A model generated the notes under the pieces. The model made no database searches. It was not told the DNA's origin and saw nothing but the letters and a program-made list of their open reading frames with translations. From Basidiobolus ranarum (lineage: Eukaryota; Basidiobolomycota; Basidiobolomycetes; Basidiobolales), in NCBI GenBank assembly GCA_040143965.1, contig JASJQH010006950.1:1-33497 (forward strand): a stretch of 33,497 nt of DNA, in the 5' to 3' direction. The translations under genes were made by a program, and so were the position numbers. Shown piece by piece: positions 11,095 through 21,049 of the stretch (within the stretch, counting starts at the first letter, position 1; each line of letters starts with the position of its first letter).

Positions 11095-11908
11095 GGCAGA
11101 TGTTTACTAGCTTTCGAATGAGTATATCTGATGAATAAATTATCGTTTGTTGGGTAACTATTTTTCCTGCCAGATGAAAAATTATTTTAGGATGATGAGG
11201 GTGTCGAGTCGACAGTACGTAAAAAAAATACCCAAACTCCAGTTAGATGTTAAAGTTTTATGCTTTCTAAATTGAGCGAGTTTTACTGTTGCAAAGTCTT
11301 CAACTTGTTTTCTATAAAAGAAACAACAATATATCTCCTACAGGGTTGTATCAGTAAAGGAAAAAAAAAGAAAAAAGGTAGCGATGTGCAACTGACTGAT
11401 CACCACACAAACTGGAAACTTGATCATTTTGAGCAGAAATAGGGTAAATTTTAATGACCCCAGACAAGACCCAGACATTCTTCAGGTAATTGTTCACTGA
11501 AATTCGGTAAAATTCGATAGTTTCAGGGGTACAAATGTATATTTGTGTTTTAAGGTCAAACAAATGTTGTCAATTCCTTCATCATCTGTGGAAACTGACT
11601 GTACCGTCATAGTCACCTTCCAAAACCACACAATGTGACACACAACTATTTACTACGCATTTAGATGAAATCATGGATTAAACCATTCTGAAAGGATGAG
11701 TTCAGGTAAACAGGAAATAATAGTAGCTATTTGTAATATTTCCCTATAATTTATTATGTAAACGCCAAGCTCACTTTCCAAGGTCGTTTGATAGAATCCT
11801 CTCGTGTTGTTGACAATCTACTTTATATGCGTAATTGCGTTTTCTTGCTCTAATGTCCAAATACATGCATTGTTAAGCGACCAAATAATATAAACATGAT
11901 TTTCGTGG
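11095..11908. other. NOT4 upstream region and 3' flank of the DUF3245 gene
   Basis: About 800 bases with no recognisable gene. The short open frames (11260-11442 plus, 11351-11563 minus) overlap each other and have lysine-rich or random composition. Confidence 0.5.
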
Positions 11909-12440
11909 CTACTTCTTATTTTTCTTCTTTTTTGTTCGTCGCTCATTGAGATACTGTGATAAAAAGTCTCCTCCACTAATGGCTTTCTTGGATTTTTTGT
12001 TATTACCAGTAGTGGCAGTTCTACTATCTTCATCCTCCGACTGCTCTTCGACTTTTTTGGTGTCCACTTCGTCCTCATCGCGTGGCTTTATCGCCGTTAG
12101 CTTACGCTTCATCTTGCTCTCTATCAAAGATTGACCGACAGCATTGGCAGTACCTTGTGCATGTGAAAGGAATTTGGCACCTAGACCAAGTCTTATTCAA
12201 ATATAAAACCCCGTTAGTATTAAAGACTATTAAAAAGGTGAAGTCAAGAATCGAGTAAAACCTTGGTGCGCGACCCTTAAAGTTTTCAATGGTTTCTGTT
12301 TTTTCCTCTTCTTCTTCTTCTTCGGATGGAAGCCATGAAGTAACCAACGAACGAGCCATGTTGACTGAAACATCGAGACGGGCTTTTAGCGCCTCAAGAT
12401 CAGGGGCTTCTTCCTTCACTTCTTTCTTCTCTTCTGTCAT
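11909..12440 (-). CDS. DUF3245 family protein
   Basis: Small fungal protein of unknown function. Minus-strand exons 12440-12262 and 12191-11909 give 153 residues. A charged N-terminus leads to SVNMARSLVTSWLPSEEEEEEE (about 25-46), resembling the conserved xxLVxSWLP core of DUF3245. The splice join gives RAPRLGLGAKF, the second family block. It then has GTANAVGQSLIESKMKRKL, an acidic patch, GGDFLSQYLNERR and a KKKKNKK tail that looks like a nuclear or nucleolar targeting signal. The donor GTTTTA is weak, but the join restores the expected motif. It shares a 280-base divergent promoter with IND1. No function is claimed; the family name is from memory of the motif. Confidence 0.75.
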
Positions 12441-12720
12441 TAGCGTAAATAGTTGAATATAATTACTTTAAATGTTATTTGTATTTAAAATAACAGTAAT
12501 ATGATTTTTTTTCTTTTTTAACTTTTGCAACTGAATGAGAATTCAGTTTATTCTATAATATAGTATTCCAGAGCATATATATAATCTGCTTGAAAATTTC
12601 GACTAGTCGTTTAAAATTTCAAAGTGACCGTGAATATACGTTCGTAGATAATTGGTATTATTTGATTCAAGTTGATTTACTCCTTCCCGCTTTACTTTTT
12701 TTCTCAAGAATAAAGGTATA
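12441..12720. promoter_or_regulatory. Compact divergent promoter of DUF3245 gene and IND1
   Basis: Only 280 AT-rich bases separate the two start codons, so both transcripts must initiate here. A pyrimidine-rich stretch (about 12680-12705) precedes the IND1 ATG. Confidence 0.55.
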
Positions 12721-14058
12721 ATGCTTGCCAGGTTACCCGGAAGAAACTTGTACAATTCATTGCGGATTCCTGGAAGTCTTCGTAGGTTTACTTCCAGTTC
12801 TGGCTTATTTCATGAAAACCCCTTGGTAAATTAGTGTTTCTTCCAATAATTCAATTCGCATTTATTCTGAGCCTTATTTTCTCAAAACTCAGGGTCTTCC
12901 ACGTTCTGGTCAACCACCAACTATGCCTAGAGCCCAGAGAGGATTACCACAAAAAAGGGCTATTCCAGGTGTGAAGCATATAATTGCCGTATCCTCCGGT
13001 AAAGGTGGAGTCGGTAAATCTACAACAGCAGGTTGGCTATATTCTGTAAAGACAATAGAAGGATATTGGTTGAATAGTTTTTTAAATATGTAAACATTTA
13101 TCAGTGAATATTGCACTTGCTGCCTCGACCTTTCAAAAGAAAGTTGGTATACTCGATGCTGATATCTTTGGACCTTCAATACCCAAGCTGATGAATTTGA
13201 AAGGAGAGCCTGAGTTAACGGAGCAAGGTACAGTTGTGACGCACTATAGCTTGTCCAACATAGTTGGTCATTGCAAGTAGAGGACTAACTAGTCTCTTGT
13301 CATTATCTAGGCCGTTTACTGCCATTGACAAATTATGGGGTTAAAACTATGTCTATGGGATACTTAGTCAAGGAAGACAATCCTGTGGTTTGGAGAGGCT
13401 TGATGGTGACTATTTTAAAAGTTTCAAACTTCAGAAACCCCATGTATTGATGATTAAGAATTTCAGGTAATGAAAGCTCTTCAGCAGTTGATGTATGAAG
13501 TTGATTGGGGCCAACTGGATCTCTTGGTAATTGATATGCCGCCTGGCACTGGCGATACTCAACTTACAATCTCACAATTCTTGCCACTATCTGGTATCTT
13601 ATTTGAATATTACCTTCATTTGGCATGCTAGCAATGTATTAATTAGGACTTCAATAGGTGCAGTCATTATTTCCACCCCACAAGATATTGCCCTAATCGA
13701 TGCGAGAAAAGGAGTCAACATGTTTAGAAAAGTGAATATTCCGGTGAGTGTCCTTTCAAAGATACCTCAATAATGATTACCACTGACGTATTCTCTTAAG
13801 ATCTTGGGCATGGTACAGAATATGAGCATGTTCGTATGTCCCAATTGTAACCATGAAAGTCACATTTTTGGCCAAAATGGTGCCATTAAGACAGCCGAAG
13901 AAATGGGAATGACTGTTCTAGGGGACATCCCCCTACATGCAGATATTTGTGACCTTTCTGACCAAGGTAAGCCTATTACTGTTGCGCGTCCAGACAGTGT
14001 GTATGCCGAATGTTATAAAAATATTGCTCAAAATATTTTACGCCAAATATTTGTTTAA
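12721..14058 (+). CDS. IND1: Mitochondrial Fe-S assembly P-loop protein Ind1/NUBPL
   Basis: Mrp/NBP35-type ATPase that delivers 4Fe-4S clusters to respiratory complex I in mitochondria. Exons 12721-12825, 12893-13031, 13105-13227, 13311-13405, 13467-13593, 13658-13743, 13801-14058 give 310 residues. The first about 35 residues are Arg/Ser/Leu-rich without acids until FHEN, a typical mitochondrial presequence. [20 protein letters not shown] leads into the deviant Walker [10 protein letters not shown] (71-79). Next are [25 protein letters not shown], and the cluster-binding CPNC (C238, C241) in [10 protein letters not shown]. The C-terminal block is LGDIPLH. Its presence implies that the organism has a canonical complex I, unlike Saccharomyces. 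AATAAA directly follows the stop. Confidence 0.94.
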
Positions 14059-14405
14059 AATAAACCTAAATACCAGTATGTGCTATTCCAGAATATATTC
14101 GTTTGAAATTCACATCAAGATCATGCCGGCAATAAACAAGTTGTTAAATATTGAGTCTCATGTGCAGTCCTAACTATTGCTTGTGGCTTTGTTCGTGCTA
14201 ACCTATCCCTTCTCAACCCAGTTCTGTTACCCTCTCAGTTCTACGCATCTTGTAATTCACTTCTATTTATCATATCACGAATAAACTAGTAGTGTTAGTT
14301 TTGATTCTAATACCTATCACTTGGCTATTCCATACTTTTGGTTAGTAGAGTTTTCGGTCACCGACAGTAACTTCATTGAATCTTGACTCTATACGATAAA
14401 TCAAG
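14059..14405. other. Gap between IND1 and the USP gene
   Basis: The IND1 poly(A) signal AATAAA is at 14059-14064. The rest is the upstream region of the stress protein gene; the frame 13937-14173 is out of frame with IND1 and not called. Confidence 0.5.
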
Positions 14406-15271
14406 ATGGGTAGAATCGTGGTTGCTTTCGATAATACAAAATACTCCCGGTTAGTTGACTTCTTCAAAGTAAATCGTCTATTTTCTTACCTGGACTTTTC
14501 AACATAGAAATGCTTTATTGTGGACTATAGATAATGTATACCGACCTGAACACCAGGTTACCTTACTTACCGTTGGTGTCTTTTCGTATAAATTTGGAGA
14601 GTTAGGCTCTAACTCACCTGAGACTGCGCAGTACCAAAGTAACTATCCTCTCATTTTACTTTAAAGATAGCTGTTATCCTATTCAACCATCTATTAAGTC
14701 TACATTTTCCCTGTCTTATTTAGATTCGTGGGTAAACCAGGATGGACAGAAACCTGCAGAGATTAAGGCAAAACAAGAAGCAGATGAGATACTTGCTCAA
14801 GGAATAGTGTGGCTTAATGAGCAATTGGGACAGAAAAATATCAAGGTTTTTTTCCACTAGTCTATATTTCCTTGTTCTCAATAGTACCTAACATGTTTTG
14901 TTTGAAAAATGAAAAGATTCATTGTCATGCAGTGGCTTTAACTGGGGTTGATCCCCGAACGCGAATTGTGGACTATGTCTCTTCACAGGACACTTATATG
15001 CTTGTGGTTGGAGACCGTGGCTTGAACGCAATGCAAAGGCTTGTCTTACTTATTCAAACATTGAACTGTTGGTATATGGAATAATGACATTCATTTACAG
15101 TCAAATTTTAGGAAGCGTCAGTAAACATTGTATCCATAGTGCACCTTGTCCCGGTATACGGTTATAGAATTTATATGCATGTGGCAACTAACTAATGTTA
15201 AGTTCATTTATTTAGTGCTCACAGTCAAGTTTCACGAAACACAAGAGCATCAATCGCCGTCACCATCGTGA
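14406..15271 (+). CDS. Universal stress protein (USP domain)
   Basis: Single USP-domain protein, probably ATP binding, with a role in stress responses that cannot be specified. Exons 14406-14449, 14508-14638, 14724-14845, 14917-15038, 15101-15153, 15216-15271 give 175 residues. It starts MGRIVVAFDNTKYSRNAL, the first beta strand and helix. The middle carries a dimer-facing helix rich in Glu/Lys. The ATP site is VVGDRG: G131-DR-G134, nine residues, then G144-S145, exactly the G-2x-G-9x-G(S/T) signature. It finishes with SAPCPVLTVK, the family-typical last strand. The fourth intron would be a GC-AG intron; any GT donor nearby breaks the ATP motif spacing or the frame. AATAAA is at 15339. Confidence 0.88.
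15039..15100 (+). other. Probable GC-AG intron in the USP gene
   Basis: The exon ends CAAAG and is followed by GCTTGT; the acceptor is ATTTACAG. Length 62 bases, typical here. The join yields the exact nine-residue spacing of the USP ATP motif. The only in-phase GT alternative gives a 29-base intron and inserts extra residues. Confidence 0.7.
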
Positions 15272-15783
15272 TTCAAGTCATCAACTTACATAATAATGAT
15301 GGTTGTAAAATTTATGGTAGATGAAAGCACTTTCTGATAATAAATCGAGGATCTTTTCGGTAATAAATATATTTTCGTAACACTTCATGTAAAAAAGGGG
15401 ATGATTAACATTCGAAGGAATATCATCCACATAAAAGCCGCATAATATCCGGTTCATGATTCCATCCATCATTGTACTATGTATAACGTAACCTCAAGAA
15501 TAGATGAGATTGGTTATGATATATTCGTCGTAAGAGCCATTGGTTGAGATCCAGTCAAGTGAGGGGGACTGACCTATACTGGTGTAGGTGATGATTGGGC
15601 GTTCTGATTTTATTCAAGTATAAAGAAGCACTACCGTCTCTACTTATTATTGGGTTTCGTGACTGTCTTTGCGTCTCGTGGACCCTTTCTCTGTGCTCAC
15701 TAAAATCCCACCCGATCCTATATAAAAATTCCCTCCCCCCAACTTGGATGAGGAAATCTTTTTCATTCTATCCTTTTCAAATA
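15272..15783. promoter_or_regulatory. Gap with promoter of the downstream membrane protein gene
   Basis: A poly(A) signal for the USP gene (AATAAA) is at 15339-15344. A TATATAAAAA box at 15719-15728 is 56 bases before the next ATG, with CT-rich runs around it. No further gene is seen. Confidence 0.5.
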
Positions 15784-16989
15784 ATGCCTTCTACTCAGCC
15801 CTCTACATATACTGAGTTTCACACCTCAAAAAAACCATCCAAAAATTCCTCTTCCCCGTTCCTGAATTCAGATAGAATGAAAAAAGGTGGTTCATCGCCA
15901 TTTGTTTCATCATCTACTGGCGATAAAGCCAATAAATCTACCAAAGCGAAACCAGACACTCCCCAAGACAATAAAAGTGACTTCTCAACACCTTCACACA
16001 GCTGGCCTATATTTTTTGCCATATTACCCCCGGTTGTGTCGGTATTTCATGGTGATGCTAGGGCCTGGAGTGACTTGATGTTGCTTGCTTTGGTTGGGTT
16101 CTACCTCTTCTTGGTCATCAAAGGTATGTTGTTGAGATTTTTATTTTCGCCACACAACAGGTCGTAACCCATTTCATAAGTTCCATGGGAGCTCTATTTC
16201 GCAGCCCGTAAACGTCGAGTAAACCAGGTTGGACAAAGTAATCAGCCTGGGAATGCAGCGCAAGAAGCTATTCGTTCAGAAGCAATCAAGAAACTGCATC
16301 GTCAAGAACAACTCTCATTACTGCTGGTGTTGGTATCACCTGGCTTAGGTGGATATCTTCTACAAATATCACGACAATTCCTTTCTGATTACGACAAATA
16401 CTTTTCGCAGCTGAATATCATGATATTCATCTTTGCGGCAGGAATTAAACCTGCTTCGCATTTGATTGGACTGATTAAGAACCGAGCATTGCACCTACAA
16501 CAGGAGATTCATTACCCAAATAGCGAAGTGGAGGAGTTACGTACTCGTTTGGCGAGTCTGGAGAGTGAAATTCATAAATTACGTGCAGCCTCAGCCACTC
16601 GGTTCGAGGTTGGCGAGTACAAACAGGATTTGCAACCAGCTCTGATTGAACTAACCAGATGGTTTCAAAAGTTTGAGCTACGTGAACAAATATGCAAGAA
16701 ACAGCAAGAAATCAAGGTGGATGAGATGGAAATGCGTCTAAGTAAAATCGAATTGAATGTGGCAAACGTACATGGGGCAGAGAATCTAAGGAGTAAAAAT
16801 GGGTTGATCTGGTTGGTTGATTTGATATCAAGAGTTATATGGCTGCCATTGAATGTATTTGTATTTTGTCTGCATTGCTTCAATTATCTAATCCCGTATC
16901 GACTTCTTCAACACGCTGAGGCCCCAGCACCTAAAGGATCCGTGGGAAAGCGCAAACCTGTCGGTTCCCTCTCAAAGCATGGATACTAG
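15784..16989 (+). CDS. Conserved-looking membrane protein of unknown function
   Basis: I do not recognise a named family. Exons 15784-16123 and 16181-16989 give 382 residues. A disordered Ser/Pro/Lys N-terminus (1-75) precedes a hydrophobic pair (about 77-113) separated by HGDARAW. The splice then creates VPWELYFAARKRR at the cytosolic-looking basic edge. A second hydrophobic pair follows (about 156-210: LSLLLVLVSPGLGGYLL and MIFIFAAGIKPASHLIGLI). A coiled-coil region follows (VEELRTRLASLESEIHKLRA and later heptads, about 225-310), then a last hydrophobic stretch near 325-355 and a basic tail ending KHGY. The intron removes the frame break cleanly. ATG 15784 is the first in frame after the TATA box. 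It converges on CYB2. Possibly an organelle-shaping or ER protein, but this is only inference from topology. Confidence 0.8.
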
Positions 16990-17040
16990 CTACCATTCTG
17001 CGAATATAGCCAGTTTCAGTGTAATATTAATATAGTTTTG

Positions 17041-17050
17041 TTTATTTATT
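17041..17050 (-). terminator. Tandem AATAAA poly(A) signals for CYB2
   Basis: On the minus strand the sequence reads AATAAATAAA, about 95 bases past the CYB2 stop, in the short gap to the convergent membrane protein gene. Confidence 0.5.
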
Positions 17051-17143
17051 GCATGTATATCCCGATTCTTTAGAGTAACAGATTGGAATAAACTTTGGAT
17101 GTAAAATATTGAAGCTTTGGTACAAATCGATACAATGTTTCCT

Positions 17144-18696
17144 CTACAATTTGGATTGTTTAGGCTGCATCTTCTCATAAACACCTGCAGAGAGGTAATC
17201 CCGTGGTGCTGCTGCGATATGATTGCCTAGGTTGCTGATGTCAACCATGCTGGAGTTGATTTGATCGATAGAGGTCACACCCATCAAACGCATGACCATC
17301 TCAAACTCATCTTTAAGTAATTGTATAACTCGCTCGACACCCTCGTCGCCATAGGTAGACATGGCGTAAAGTGTTGGACGTCCAAGACCAACGGCCTTGG
17401 CACCTAATGCAATGGCTTTAAATATATCCGAGCCACGACGGATGCCTCCATCAATATAAACGTCGAACTTGGTAAGGTCGGCTCCAGCTGCCTTTAGTGC
17501 TGCGATGGCAGAAGGAAGAACCTCGATAGCGGATGGACTAGTATCTAGCTGACGACCACCATGGTTGGAGATGACGATACCCGCGCATCCATATTTCCAT
17601 GCCAGTACGGCATCTTCCGCGCATTGAATACCCTTAATAACGATGGGCATCTTCGTAATCGACTTGAACCATTTAACATCGTTCCAGCAAAGTCCTGGAT
17701 CAATGAATTTGGAGATGGCCCTAGCCGCCCCTTCATCACGTGTTTTCAAATCCTTATCTTCTTGCATATCAGGTGGATTGATAACAAACTTCTGTCTCAT
17801 ATCTTTCTCCCTACGACCTAACTGTGGAGCATCAGCAGTAATGAATAACGCTTTACATCCTTTAGCTTCGGCAGTACGAACGATTTGTTCGGAAATCTTG
17901 CGATCGGAATTGACGTAGAGTTGATAAAATAATACTTGTCCCACAATCGAGGCATTTATCATTTCATCCAGTGAGCATGAAGCCAATGTTGGAAGTAACT
18001 GAATAATCTTTTGTTGATTAGCGGCTCGGGTTAAAACCACTTCACCTTCAGGATGTCCAAGCTTACCTGTATTGTATAAAAACAAAGTCCATTAGTATTG
18101 TATTATACGAAAGATATTTTTCAGAGAGATTTCAAACCTAAAGCACAAGCGGTGATATATAATGGGAAAGAAGACTTATGGCCAAGTAAATTAGTACTAA
18201 AATCCACGTTGGTAACGTTCACCATAACACGAGGCTTCAACCAGATACGATGGAAAGCATTATGGTTCTCTCGTAGAGTTATCTCATCGTCAGCACCGGA
18301 CGAGTAGTAAGCCCAAGCATCAGCTCTCAGGGTTTGTTTAGCAACAGCCTCAAAGTCATAGAGGTTGAGCATTTCAGAAATATGAGGTTTGTTTCGAATA
18401 GCAGTTTGACGAATCTTTTCTTCTGGTGTTTCTTCCTTCTTCTCGACAATAATAGTAGAAGCATCAACCTCACCAAGACATACTTCGGGAGGAAGATATT
18501 TGGCAATAATGTCTATGGGGTGGATAGGGTCAAAGGCTTCGGTCGCATCCTTACCGGCATACTTCAAGAGGATCTTCTTCCCACCTGGATGTTCATTGAG
18601 AAATTCAGTCAAGTCGTAAATCTTGCCGTGGATGATCAACCAGCAAGATTCAGGAGAGTTGTGTTTTGCAACTTCTAAGGCAGAGGTAAGTTTCAT
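17144..18696 (-). CDS. CYB2: Flavocytochrome b2-type L-lactate dehydrogenase with C-terminal SKL
   Basis: Cytochrome b5 domain fused to an FMN 2-hydroxyacid dehydrogenase; oxidises L-lactate to pyruvate. Minus-strand exons 18696-18138 and 18066-17144 give 493 residues. Heme ligands are H36 (in EHPGG) and H59, with the same 23-residue spacing as yeast Cyb2. The FMN core (about 135-485) has YYSSGADDE, Y237 in QLYVNSD, and SNHGGRQLD with H355 and R358. A185 and L214 match the yeast Ala198/Leu230 that favour lactate. Oddly, no presequence is present: an in-frame TAG lies 9 bases before the ATG (18708-18706), and the last residues are SKL, a canonical peroxisomal PTS1. A consensus acceptor (TTCTTACAG, ending 18711) suggests a 5'UTR intron. 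Yeast Cyb2 is in the mitochondrial intermembrane space; this one appears peroxisomal. Confidence 0.95.
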
Positions 18697-19409
18697 GACA
18701 ATAATCTAATCTGTAAGAAGGGAGAAAACAAACAGGAATTCAATAAGGAGACGCTCCCAAAAGTGTCTTCAAATAGTTTTGGTATTCAGGCCAAGAAGAC
18801 CCCATATTTATTGTACAAAGATCGGTTTTCAGAATGTGACTGTCGACCTAGATATTTCTACCACCGGTTGATTCGTGAGAATGGCTAGATTAAGTCATTC
18901 GTTGTAACGTTCACCTAGTTTTTGGGATTATTGAGATCCTCAACAATCCCAAATAGTGACATGTGGTGGATTAGTATGGAAATTATAGAACAAACAGCAC
19001 TATTTAGCTACATCCACATCCATAAGCCTCTCTCTCCACAATATTTCTAGATCCGTCTGAAATTCACCCACTTGGTTCTGACCCCAGACCAATATGCTCA
19101 GTGGATGACGGCCGGGTGAGAATGGTGAATTTCAAGTTACATCGCATATTTAGCCGGATGGCCCTCAAACTCTTGGATCTAGATAGTGAACAAATTCAAT
19201 TTAATCTTCTCATATCAATATGTGACAGGTTTCATGTTGATGACACTTCGTGACCCCTTGTTATCCTATCATGTCGCAGCTGCATTCGTCACCTTCACAC
19301 CTGTGAAGTGTGGGTGCGAGTGCGAGTACATCTGAACCACAAGTACATATAGCCCCATCCCCACTGGCTCTGAAATGATGTCAAAGATGTTTATTTGTTG
19401 TCAAATAAT
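18697..19409. promoter_or_regulatory. CYB2 upstream region and 3' flank of APA2
   Basis: About 700 bases with no gene-like frame. The last part holds an AATAAA on the minus strand (19390-19395), serving APA2. Specific regulator sites could not be assigned. Confidence 0.45.
19390..19395 (-). terminator. AATAAA poly(A) signal for APA2
   Basis: The minus-strand hexamer lies about 15 bases after the APA2 stop codon. Confidence 0.45.
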
Positions 19410-20604
19410 CTACAAAGCAGGTAAAGGTTCCGATTTGACTGGTTCAGCATTGGGTAATGGATAGGTGAGAGAGGATAACAAACGCATGTAACCTATTCTC
19501 TTGACAAGATCTAAATCCTCTTGGGATCTGAACAACAGCATTCCAGAAAAGCCAAGTGAATTGACTGAAATCTGGCCAAACTTCTCTTCTTTGCGGGGAA
19601 CAATCAGCATCCAGGTGGAAGTGACCAATAAGTTGTACGACACGGGGCCCTCCAGGCGGATGCCTTCACCCAAGTGGTACTTGGCAACGTTCTCAAACAC
19701 AGAGTCTAAAAGATCAGAGTAAAGATCAACTAAATACTCTCCAACGGCTTCGGGTTCTTTCAGCTCCTTGATTTTTTCTTGGTCAAACAGAACACCATAG
19801 TGGAGGAAAGGGAGGCCGGGAAGCTGGCTGGTTTTTCCTATTGGTTGGATGGTAAGATTATCCGCTTCAATAAAGTATGACTTTCTTCATTAACTTACCG
19901 GGAACAAGTTTGGTGTTGACGAAGAATTGGTCCATTGGTGGAACTTCAAGCTTTTCTAAGGGGAGGATTTGCATATGCTTGTGAGGTTGACTACATTGCT
20001 ATATCGTAAGTAGGTGCAACGTTGGGTTCACTTGTATCTATAGTATTACCTAGCACCTGACATGGGTCCACTGTTATAGAAACCTAGTGTTTTCTGCTTA
20101 TGAACACTGGTCATTGTTTTCCAAAGAGCAGCGAAGTCGGAGGGATTGATAGGCAATGACTGACGCTCAAACTCTATAATTGGTAATTGTTTGGCATAAG
20201 AAAACCCTCGAGCGTGTAAGTTGAATAATATTATTACCTTTGGTGACGACCAAAAGATGCCCAGGGACTACACAGAATTTGTTTAATAACACTACATGCT
20301 TCTCCAATTCAGTCACACATAAATCAGGGTTATAGGGAAGGAAAGGGTTGGTTGGCTTTGCAGATTTGTCAGAACTTTCCTCATTAGAGGCCTGTACAGG
20401 TTTCTTTTCTAATTGAGGTACTAAACGAAGTTCGTACTATAGAGAGCAGAGATCAGCGTGACGTTCAATCATGAAGTAGTAAAGTCGAATACATACCTCT
20501 ACACCATCTTCTGAGAAAGTTTCAACCGTGGTATCGGTAAAAATCAACTCACCCTTTTTCAAGGCAGCTTCGTGAGTCTTTTGGATCTGGTCGTCGAGGG
20601 CCAT
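19410..20604 (-). CDS. APA2: Ap4A phosphorylase (ATP adenylyltransferase)
   Basis: Cleaves diadenosine tetraphosphate with phosphate to ATP and ADP; the Apa1/Apa2 type is typical of fungi. Minus-strand exons 20604-20497, 20436-20238, 20173-20050, 19990-19899, 19837-19410 give 316 residues, close to yeast Apa1/2. Landmarks: NPFLPYNPDL, HVVLLNKFCVVPGHLLVVTK, NSGPMSGASQPHKHMQILPL with the HxHxQ catalytic triad H147-K-H149-M-Q151, and SYNLLVTSTWMLIVPR near the end. The start was chosen at the ATG giving MALDDQIQKTH; a TTG ten codons upstream is ignored. It is divergent from HFI1 with 445 bases between starts. Confidence 0.94.
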
Positions 20605-21049
20605 TTCGTTTGGAAAAGTAGAGGCAAGAAACAAGATGTCCCGGAATTCAGATTGGACAGATATAATGAGCTACATTTGGTCAGTAACTTGATTATCTCA
20701 CCTTGGATTACTTGTAAACAACAGCTCTCCTGGCTCGATAATAACAAGTCTAGGCCTGAAAATATCGTGGAATTCCTTATATGGATTGGCCAATTCTCAG
20801 CAGAAATCCCATGTTTTCGTTCAAGATATTCAACTAAAATATACATTCTGTCAATAACTTTAATCAATGTTAAGTGGTGAGTAAGGGAAAACCCGTAAAA
20901 AAAACGATTTTAGTGATAATAGAAATGATTAGGTTTATGTGATGCTCAAGATATTTCTACATTTTCGAAATCAAGCTTTTACAAAGTGACCACACTAGAG
21001 GTAGTAAATAATATCTTGGTAGAAAAGTTCAACAGTACTGTTGCAAAAC
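20605..21049. promoter_or_regulatory. Shared upstream region of APA2 and HFI1
   Basis: Two overlapping frames of about 100 residues (minus 20559-20867, plus 20572-20880) are largely complements of each other, overlap APA2 exon 1, and look like chance. The region probably carries both promoters. Confidence 0.45.

Noticed and set aside
15085-15100. Using the GTATATGG donor (15072) for the USP intron
   Set aside because: The intron would be only 29 bases, far below the others here, and the product would have 12 extra residues inside the ATP-binding motif.
18711-19409. A hidden mitochondrial presequence exon for CYB2
   Set aside because: The stretch between the nearest acceptor and the ATG contains an in-frame TAG, so no upstream exon spliced there can be continuous with the protein.
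20559-20880. Two opposed frames of about 100 residues between APA2 and HFI1
   Set aside because: They overlap each other on opposite strands, overlap APA2 exon 1, and show no recognisable domain.
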